From Marasmius tenuissimus (lineage: Eukaryota > Basidiomycota > Agaricomycetes > Agaricales > Marasmiaceae): 64,000 nucleotides of DNA. Shown here piece by piece: positions 56,736 through 64,000 of this stretch. The position numbers and the translations under genes were made by a program. The notes below the pieces were generated by a model that did no database searches, was not told where the DNA came from, and saw only the letters and a program-made list of their open reading frames with translations. The stretch is from NCBI GenBank assembly GCA_029532415.1, contig JAQOTA010000008.1:62001-126000 (forward strand), read 5' to 3'. Position 1 is the stretch's first letter; every line of letters starts with the position of its first letter.

Positions 56736-59700
56736 ACTCTCCCCCTCAGTGCCGGTAGCGAGGTTGAGTCGTGAGACGAGGTCCAAGTGATGAGGCGCTG
56801 AAAGAGCCTTGGTGAAAATATCGGCGAGGTTGGAGTCGGTATGGATGTAGCGAGGTTCAATGTCTCCATTCTTCATGGAGTCCCTGCAGAAGTGGTGGCG
56901 AATAGCAATATGCTTAGTGCGGGAATGAAGGTCTTGGTTCTGAGCGAAAGCGAGTGCTGCCTGGTTGTCGACGTGGAGAATGGTGGGTTCAGGTTGGGGA
57001 GAACCGAGTTTGGCAAGAACGGCTTGGAGCCAGATGGCCTCGCGAGTGGCATGTGTCATGGCCATGTATTCGGCTTCCATGGTGGAAAGGGAGACGGTGG
57101 GCTGCTTCTTGGCTGACCACGAGATAGGTCTGCCGTAATGGAATAGGAAACTGGATACGGAGCGGCGATCAGAAAGGTTACCAGCCAATCTGCATCAGAG
57201 AAGCCAATGAGTCGATCATCAGATGTGATGCCGCCTAAAGTGAGTTGTAGATTGGCAGTGCCTTTAATGTAGTGGAATACACGTTTGACGGCAGTCCAAT
57301 GTGCCTGGGAAGGATTGGAGGAGAACTGGGATAGATGAGTGACAGCAAAAGCAATGTCAAGACGGGTCCCCAAAGCAAGGTACATGAGGGAACCAATGGC
57401 AAGTTGATAAGGAGTGTTCTCCATGGAAGGGTCGGCTTCACCAGCGGGAAGAGGTGCAAGTTTGACATGAGTGTCGAGTGGAGTAGGAGCGGTGTTTGCG
57501 TTGCTGAGTCCGAGTCTGTCAACAATCTTCCGCGCGTAGCTAGCCTGGGAAAGGTAGATGAGGCATTTAGAGCGGTCACAGTAAATCTCAAAACCGATCA
57601 TAGCGCAATTTTCACCCAGATCGTTCATCTCAAAGGAAGAGCCGAGTTCTTGTTTGGACTGAATGAGGCATTGCTAGTGGTGGCGAGAGCAAAGTCATCA
57701 ATGTGAATAGCCAGGAATTCGAGACTGTCAGCATATTGGCAAATGAATAAGGTAGGGTGAGAACTCAATGGGCAAAAGCCAAACTTTGCGAGTTCTGTCT
57801 CGTAAACTCCGCGCCAAGCATTTCCAGATTGTCGTAAGCTGTAAAGTGCCTTGTGCAGTTTCCAAACATTGGTGGTGCCGTCGTAAAAGCCAGGTGGTTG
57901 TATTATGTAGATCTTGGGTTCGAGTGTGCCGTTGAGATAAGTGCCTACGGTGTCCATGCAGTGGATTTCGAGATCTAAAGATGCGGATAAGGAAAGGAAG
58001 AGGCGAAATGATTCGAGTCGGAGTGATGGAGCATATGTATCCTTGAAATCTATATCGCGTTGCTGAGTGTATCCCTGCGCAACCAATCTAGCTTTGAAAA
58101 TTTCCTCATTGCCTCCCTGCGCGGGCTTATACTTGAATACCCATTTCGACTTAACAGTCTTTTGATCAGCGGGGAGTGGAGCTGACGTGTAGGTACCTTT
58201 CTTCTGGAGTGTAGCGAGTTCCTTCAGCATGGCTTCGTGCCATTTGGGCCAACGTGGGCTAGCTTGAGCTTCAGCGAGTGAGGATGGTGAAGGGATTGGT
58301 TCATCGAGTGTAGTTGTCATTGCATACGCAGTAACGTCAGGTTCATCAGCAATAAGTGAATGATTGGGCACAGTCGTCTTCCATGCGTCTGGACGGTTAG
58401 CCTGACTCGGGGAGTTGAGATGCCGGAATCCTGGATCTGGGATAGTGCTGCGAGTAGTAGTGCAATCTGGAGCTGTGGCAGTGGTGTGGTCGACGAATCC
58501 AAAAGAAGTTTGAAGTCCCTTCAACTCATTTGTCAAGCGTTTAGGTGCTGGGGTTTTGATGATAGGTACCGTCGTCTCAGTTGGAGTTTGCGGGAAGGAT
58601 AGAGTCGGTGGGGAAAGAGGGGTAGGAGTGCTAAATGGAGTAGGATGTGATGGTTGGACAGGAGTCGTAGATGGGATCTTGGAAGTGGAAGGAGTTGGAG
58701 TGGGAGATGGGATCCGAGGAGCCGCGGCGGGTGTAGAAGGTGGTGGAGATTGAGTGGAAGGATCTAGATCAGATGTTTCTCTCTCCCCCTTAGGTCCTGG
58801 AACGAGTATAGGTTCATTGGGGACTGTGGGGAAAATGACATCACAAGAGGATTGTGCCTTCTGACCACCGGGGAGCATGTAAAGATAAGACCGACAAAAA
58901 TGGCTGGGTTAGATTTGGCACGTGTCTTATCAATAGATGAGGTGGGCTCCTTCAGGACATAGCAGGGAGAACCAAATGGGTGAGTGGTGGAGTAGTCGGG
59001 ATCACGTTTGTAGAGTGCTCGAAAGGGAGTAGAACCATTGAGTGCTCTCGTAGGTGCGCGGTTGCGAGTGTAGTTGGCGTAGGTTACGGTGAGATTCCAG
59101 TACACAGGTGGTAGTGAAGCGTGGTTCATCATTGGGCGTGCGGCCTCGAGAGTGGTTCTGTGAGCATGTTCAGCAATACCATTCTGCTCGGATGTGTATG
59201 GGGCAGTGGTTTGGAGAGTTATACCGTGGTCCTTCGCCCATTTCTTGAATTCTCCTGATTCTGCCAGCTCCTTGGCATTGTCGATGTGGATGGTCTTCAA
59301 CTTGTTCCCCGAGGCGTTCTCCATCCAGGACTTGTACTGCTGTACACAGAGTCGGGCATCACTTTTCAATTTGAGTGGTTCTGATGTGTCCCAGCGTGTC
59401 ACGTGATCTATGATTTTGAGTGAATAACTATACCTACCAAAAGCGGTCGTGCAGGCAGGACCCCAGATGTCAACACATGCGAGATTACCGGGTTGAATGG
59501 TGGAGTGATTGGATGTGGACTCTTTGGGAAGAGGGGTGTGATGTTGTTTTGCTGTGATACACGCGGCGCAGCTGGTGAGAGGAAGTGATGTGCCTGGGTC
59601 GGAGATTTTGAAGTTTCTTTAGTGCTTGCTCATTGATGTGCGCAAAGGAGTTGTGCCATTCACGCATTGAACGGGAGATGCCAGAGTTGGTAACGAGAGC

Positions 59701-60913
59701 AGTGGAGGAATAGTTGGAATCCATGATCTGGACGTGATAGAGATGATTGATCATGATGCCATGTCCCATTAGAGTTCCATCGGATTTGAACATTCGAAGT
59801 TCTTTTCCTTTCAACATGTGGGAACTGCCGGCATCTGCAAGGCGAGTGAGCGAGATCAAATTAAATTTGGCAGTAGGAGCATAAGCTGTGTTTCGAAGTT
59901 CGATCTGATGGTGTTTGCCGTTCTCGTGTCGTAAGGTAATGGATACAGTGCCGTGTCCCTTAATAGTTGATTTTCAGGTATAGCCACAGACAGTTTTGTT
60001 AGCGGGTGTGAAAGATCTGAATAGAGATCGATCAGTGCAGAAATGGCGAGTAGCACCCGTGTCAGCGAGCCAAGGGACGGAAGTAGCGGTGCGGGCAACT
60101 GCGACGGTGTCTTTGTCAGTTTCAGAGATGACGGCAAATCCATAGTCGGGAGTTGATTGAGAAGTAGTGATGTTGGTGCGTGAATTGTGTGATTGGCTCC
60201 TAGCTGCTTTGCCGGCTTTGATCTGAGGGTCTCCTCGTTGCCGTTTGAGACAGTGTTTGGAATAATGGCCTTTGATGCCGCAGTGGTGGCAGATGATGTT
60301 GGGGTTGCCGGCCTTGTGCTTTGGTCGGCGTGAATTGTTGTTGGAGTAAGTTTGGAAGGCTTGGGCAGTGAGGAGGAGTTGCCGGATCTGTGTGCATGTC
60401 GTTCAGCCTCGGCAAGTAAGCGACGAATTAATTTAGAAGTTCTGCCAAGATCAGTGTCGTCAAGCCCGGAGACAACGGGGTCCCAGGACTCTGGTAAAGA
60501 TAAGAGAAGTGTGGAGTTGAATTCCTCATTGGGTAGGTTGTGTCCGAGAGAATTGAGTTCGAAGGAGTATTCTTGTAGTTTGTTGATATGTTTCTGCATG
60601 TCGTCGCCGTCCGAGTAGCGTAGTTGGGTCATGTTCCTTTTGACCATTACGGGTCCTAAGGCGCCATGGGGCTTAAAGTAGCCGGTGATTTCTTGTAGTA
60701 ACTCATATGAGGTGTGAGCATTGGCAAAGTGTTTGACCAAGGTGTTGGACAGTCGGAAACGGATGGCTCGAGAAGCTTTCTTGTCCTTCTTGTCCCAATC
60801 GAGAAGTGAGACGTCTTCTGACTTCTGGCGTTCTTTGAAAGCGTCGTCCGATTCGCCCTTAGTTTTGGTGATGGGATTTGGGTGCTTCTCAACACCAGTG
60901 GCAATGTCGAGGA
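56733..60913 (-). pseudogene. Copia B gag-pol, frameshifted
   Basis: Pieces in order: gag (60913 to about 60250), a CCHC knuckle (CHHCGIKGHYSKHC) near 60260-60310, protease (LADTGATRH) near 60060, an integrase zinc region and D-D-E core (CVDIWGP, HIDNAKE, NGIAEHAHR) 59640-59150, a Pro/Ser/Thr-rich linker, reverse transcriptase 58240-57650 (ARLVAQGYTQ; active site HIDD), and RNase H 57190-56733 (STMEAEYMA, ADIFTKAL). At least four frame changes and a stop after the protease break it. The RNase H frame ends with a TGA that is the first three bases of the LTR. Confidence 0.88.
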
Positions 60914-61171
60914 TGTTGAGGCAGAGGTCCTGCCCACGCAGTGGCAGCATGGGACAGACTAGCTCACCTGGAGATAGGCTTAGAGGCAGCAACAAAAGTA
61001 GTAAAAGTACTGGTATTGCATGTAGATACAGAGCTACTTATATACTAAACAGAGGTGGCTGTAGCTACTATAACAGGAGTGACTAGGAATAGCATAGATC
61101 ATAGTAAAACGATTGAAGCATAGATGCGGCCCGATACAACGGTCCATATATCCGGTAGTCCAGATTCAACA
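60914..61171 (-). repeat. Copia A3 3' LTR, 258 bp
   Basis: Full-length LTR with TGTTGA...TCAACA ends. It differs from the A2 5' LTR at scattered sites (AACAAAAGTAG, ACTAAACAGAGG, GTAGCTACTA). Confidence 0.95.
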
Positions 61172-61212
61172 CTCCCCCTCGCTAAGTGCGGCACAAGTAG
61201 AGCACTAAGTGT

Positions 61213-64000
61213 CTATTTGGACAGAAAAAATTCAAGTCCAAGATGTTCTCTAAAAGCAGAGAACTTGACATGACCCAAATTTTTGGTAAACATGTCTGCA
61301 GGATCGTAGGCACTGTCAATAAAGAAAAGATCGACCTTGCGGTCTGAAACACATTCGCGAATATAGTGATAGTGAATATCAATGTGTTTGGTCCGACGTT
61401 CTTGAACTGGGTTAGAGGCGATAAAAATCGAGCCTTGATTATCTCCACATATGGGAACGGGAGTCATATCAATCCCAAGTTCAGAGAGTAACTGTTGAAT
61501 CCACACAGCCTGACGACTACAGTTGGATAGCACCATGTATTCAGCTTCAGTGGATGAAAGCACAACAGTCTTCTGGGCGCGTGATTGCCAACAGAAGACA
61601 CCACCTGCCAACTTGAAGAAATAGCCCGTGATCGACCGACGCTTGATAGGATCAGCAGCCCAATCAGAATCAGTGAATGCTAGTAAACCTCCGTCAGAGG
61701 CTCCATCATAGACCAATGCATAGTCTGGAGTTCCTGCAAGATAGCGGCAAATATAAAGTGCCTTCTTCAGGTGATCCTCCGATGGATTAGCAGAGAATTG
61801 AGAAAGCTTTGTAACAGCGTAGGCAATATCTGGACGAGTGCCAAGCATGATATACAGAAGCGATCCAATCACTGATTGATATCGAGCGCGACGTTCGGGA
61901 TCAATAGGACCTTCGTTGGGTTGTGGAATATAGCCGGCAGGAAGAGGAGTATCTGCTGCTTTTGTATTCTGCATGCCAAATTGCTTCAAGACCTTCTTCA
62001 AGTAGTCGGTCTGGTCAAGAAGGATCTTACAGTCTTTGCGACGAATACGCATGCACAAGAACTCTTTAACTTCTGCAGGATCACAGCATTCCCAACGAGC
62101 CATAAACTCGGCCTTCTTCTTATCGACAAAGGCTTTGTTGGGTCCAAGGAATAATGCATCGTCGACATAGATCAAAGCGATTACGATACATTCTTCACCA
62201 GTCTCACGATCTTTGCAGATGAAGAGACCTGCATCGGAAGTTAAGTGTTTGAAACCCATTACTTCCATGGATGAGCTGAGAGCACGCCACCACTCAAGAG
62301 CGGCTTGCTTCAGTCCATATAATGCACGGCGAAGGCGATAGACTTTGCCTTCCTGACCCTTAACCTTGAAACCTTCAGGTTGATCCATATAGATCTCTTC
62401 TTTAAGTTCACCATAAAGAAAGGCGTTCTTCACATCCAATGCCTGAATGTGCCAGTTTTTGAGAGCTGCTAATGCGAGCATCATCCATACAGTTTCAAAC
62501 CGCACAACTGGTGAGAAGATCTCATCAAAGTCAACACCTTCAACCTGAGAGAAACCCTTGGCAACAAGTTGAGTTTTCTTTCAACTGTCTGACTTAACGT
62601 CAAACACCCATCTGTTTTTGACAGCCTTGCGACCTTTAGGTAGGTCAACCAATTCAAAGACTTTGCGCTTGCGAAGAGCCTCTAGTTCATCGCGGCAAGC
62701 AGCCTTCCATTCTCTCTGCTGTTCATCTGGCAGCTTCAGTATGTCACGGAGAGTCCACTCGCGAACGTTAGACATATCGGTGAGGTCATCGTGAACAGGA
62801 ACTGCCTGATTTAACAGATAAATCACAAAACCTACTCCCCCTTCCTGGGATAATTGTTGCACTAAGCTATCGGGCTGACTCCCTCTGGAGTTACACATGG
62901 TAGACAGACTGGCACGATTAGTCCCAGGAACCTTTCTAGGTTTGCCTCTCCTACAAGTAGTAGGTGGATCCATGGGTTCTCTATCACCCGTGGCATCTCT
63001 CCATGGAGAATTTTCCTCCATATCACGCACAATGCGCGAGGGATTATTTGGGTCTTGTTGTTCACCAAATACATTATCAGGTTGCTTAGTACCCGTCTGT
63101 TTCCTGCCTGAATGCCTTAGTGGCGGAGACTGCTCTTGTCCACCCACTGGTGTAGGTGGCCTGGGAGGCTGGAACAGAGGATGAGGATGAGGATGTTGAT
63201 GTTCACCCTGAGGTACAGGACCATCTCCATCATTGTCATGAGGAGATTCCGATCGCTTTGGAAGATTGTCAGGAGGATAAAGATTGTCATCAGACAAATC
63301 ATCATCACTATCCGAAGAGAAGTTGGGATTTTCACCCAATACCGGCGGTATTTCAGGGATTTCACCCACAGGGGTAAAGCCACGCGGTTTTTATCAGAAC
63401 ACTTCGGGAACAAGTTTTCATCGAACAGAGCAGTAGCGCTTTTGAAGATAGTATTATTGGACATCTTCATGAAGACATATCCTTTCATGCCTTCCTGAAA
63501 ACCAATAAAGGTCATCAGTTCCGAACACGGAGATAACTTGTTAACTCGACGCTTTTCTGGAATGAATGCATATGCTGCACATCCGAAGACTCAAAGATCC
63601 AAAACATCCGGTGCACTGCCATGCAAATTCTCATGCGGGGTCAACCAACGTAAATGCTGGGACAGCGTCCGATTGTGAAGTGCAACAGCGTGCAACACAG
63701 AATTCCCACCAAGAAGGTGGAAGACAAGCATCAAAGCAAAGAGCTTGAGCTTTCTCGACAATGGTCCAATTGAACCGTTCTGCACGACCATTCTGTTCCG
63801 GCGTATATGGAATGCTGGTCAGAATTTTGATACCGTGCTCCTTTAGTACATCATCGAAGACATGCGATTTGTACTCTCCCCCTCCATCAGACATCCATTC
63901 CTCAATATCAACACCGAATTGCACCTTGACCATAGCAATAAAGTCACAGAGCATCTTGATAGAATCAGATTTGCGTCGCATGAGCATTGTCCAGCCATGT
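61213..64000 (-). pseudogene. Copia A3 pol, frameshifted, with an intact YVDD site
   Basis: The RNase H and reverse transcriptase frame 61213-62505 is open and carries YVDD. Upstream are a TGA at 62581-62583 (CGA in A2), a one-base deletion near 63390, a TGA at 63591-63593 in the same codon as A2, and a two-base deletion near 63699. The integrase core (SDGGGEY, NGRAERFN) is readable to the window edge. Confidence 0.92.

Larger units (their letters stand above)
56422..60913 (-). mobile_element. Ty1/copia element, family B (split by copia A3)
   Basis: A second copia family, unrelated in sequence to family A, on the minus strand. Visible are the 3' LTR, polypurine tract (reverse complement of ACTCTCCCCCTC) and pol through most of gag. 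Copy A3 interrupts gag at 60913, so the 5' end lies beyond the window. Its insertion truncates G3. Confidence 0.88.
60914..64000 (-). mobile_element. Ty1/copia element, family A copy A3 (3' half)
   Basis: Inserted in the gag of copia B; the left target sequence is GAGGA (60909-60913). Its 3' LTR, polypurine tract, RNase H, reverse transcriptase and part of integrase are visible. The rest lies beyond the window. Confidence 0.93.

Noticed and set aside
59856..60995. A single 379-codon frame spanning copia B gag and a copia A LTR
   Set aside because: The first residues come from the inserted A3 LTR, so this is a chimeric read-through across an insertion junction and not one protein.

Overview
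The window looks like repeat-rich accessory DNA from a basidiomycete fungus, probably an agaricomycete. The evidence is that the supported genes are cut by many GT-AG introns of about 45-77 nt with CTAAC/CTAAT-like branch sites, and that the protein families and Ty1/copia elements are of a fungal type. The genus cannot be fixed from sequence alone. There are no rRNA genes, tRNA genes, CRISPR arrays or bacterial-style operons.

Layout. (1) 1-4098: right part of a Ty1/copia element on the minus strand (copy A1), with its frame open to the window edge. (2) 4267-6618: a seven-exon gene of unknown function whose 5' end is unclear. (3) 6651-11400: CTCAAGT-rich repeat and decayed dispersed repeats. 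(4) 14920-17157, 41972-44597 and 54518-56406: three paralogues (G1, G2, G3) of one many-intron gene family. G2 is intact, G1 has an altered C terminus, and G3 is broken. (5) 17395-38270: one copy of a roughly 3 kb dispersed unit (R), split by two large DNA transposons. T1 (17901-28103) has 360-bp inverted repeats and itself holds copia copy A2 and a solo LTR. M (30131-37889) is a Mutator-like element with a 9-bp target duplication. (6) 45859-46639: a three-exon gene for a small, probably secreted, hydrophobic protein. (7) 47660-50690: an uninterrupted copy of unit R, which serves as the empty-site control for both insertions. (8) 56422-64000: a second, decayed copia family (B) truncates G3 and is itself split by copia copy A3, which runs off the window.

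Most interesting content. Element M encodes one long spliced reading frame. It joins a GCM/WRKY-like zinc finger and DDE transposase to a ubiquitin-specific-peptidase-like Cys-His-Asp domain, a PHD finger and a basic C-terminal region. One frameshift and one stop codon break the transposase part, while the peptidase and PHD exons stay open. A transposon carrying its own deubiquitinase-like and chromatin-reader modules is the best candidate here for an under-described system.

How the parts relate. The G genes with R units downstream look like an ancient tandem block repeated along the same strand, later enlarged and broken by transposons. Paralogous empty sites inside the window let most insertions be mapped to the base.
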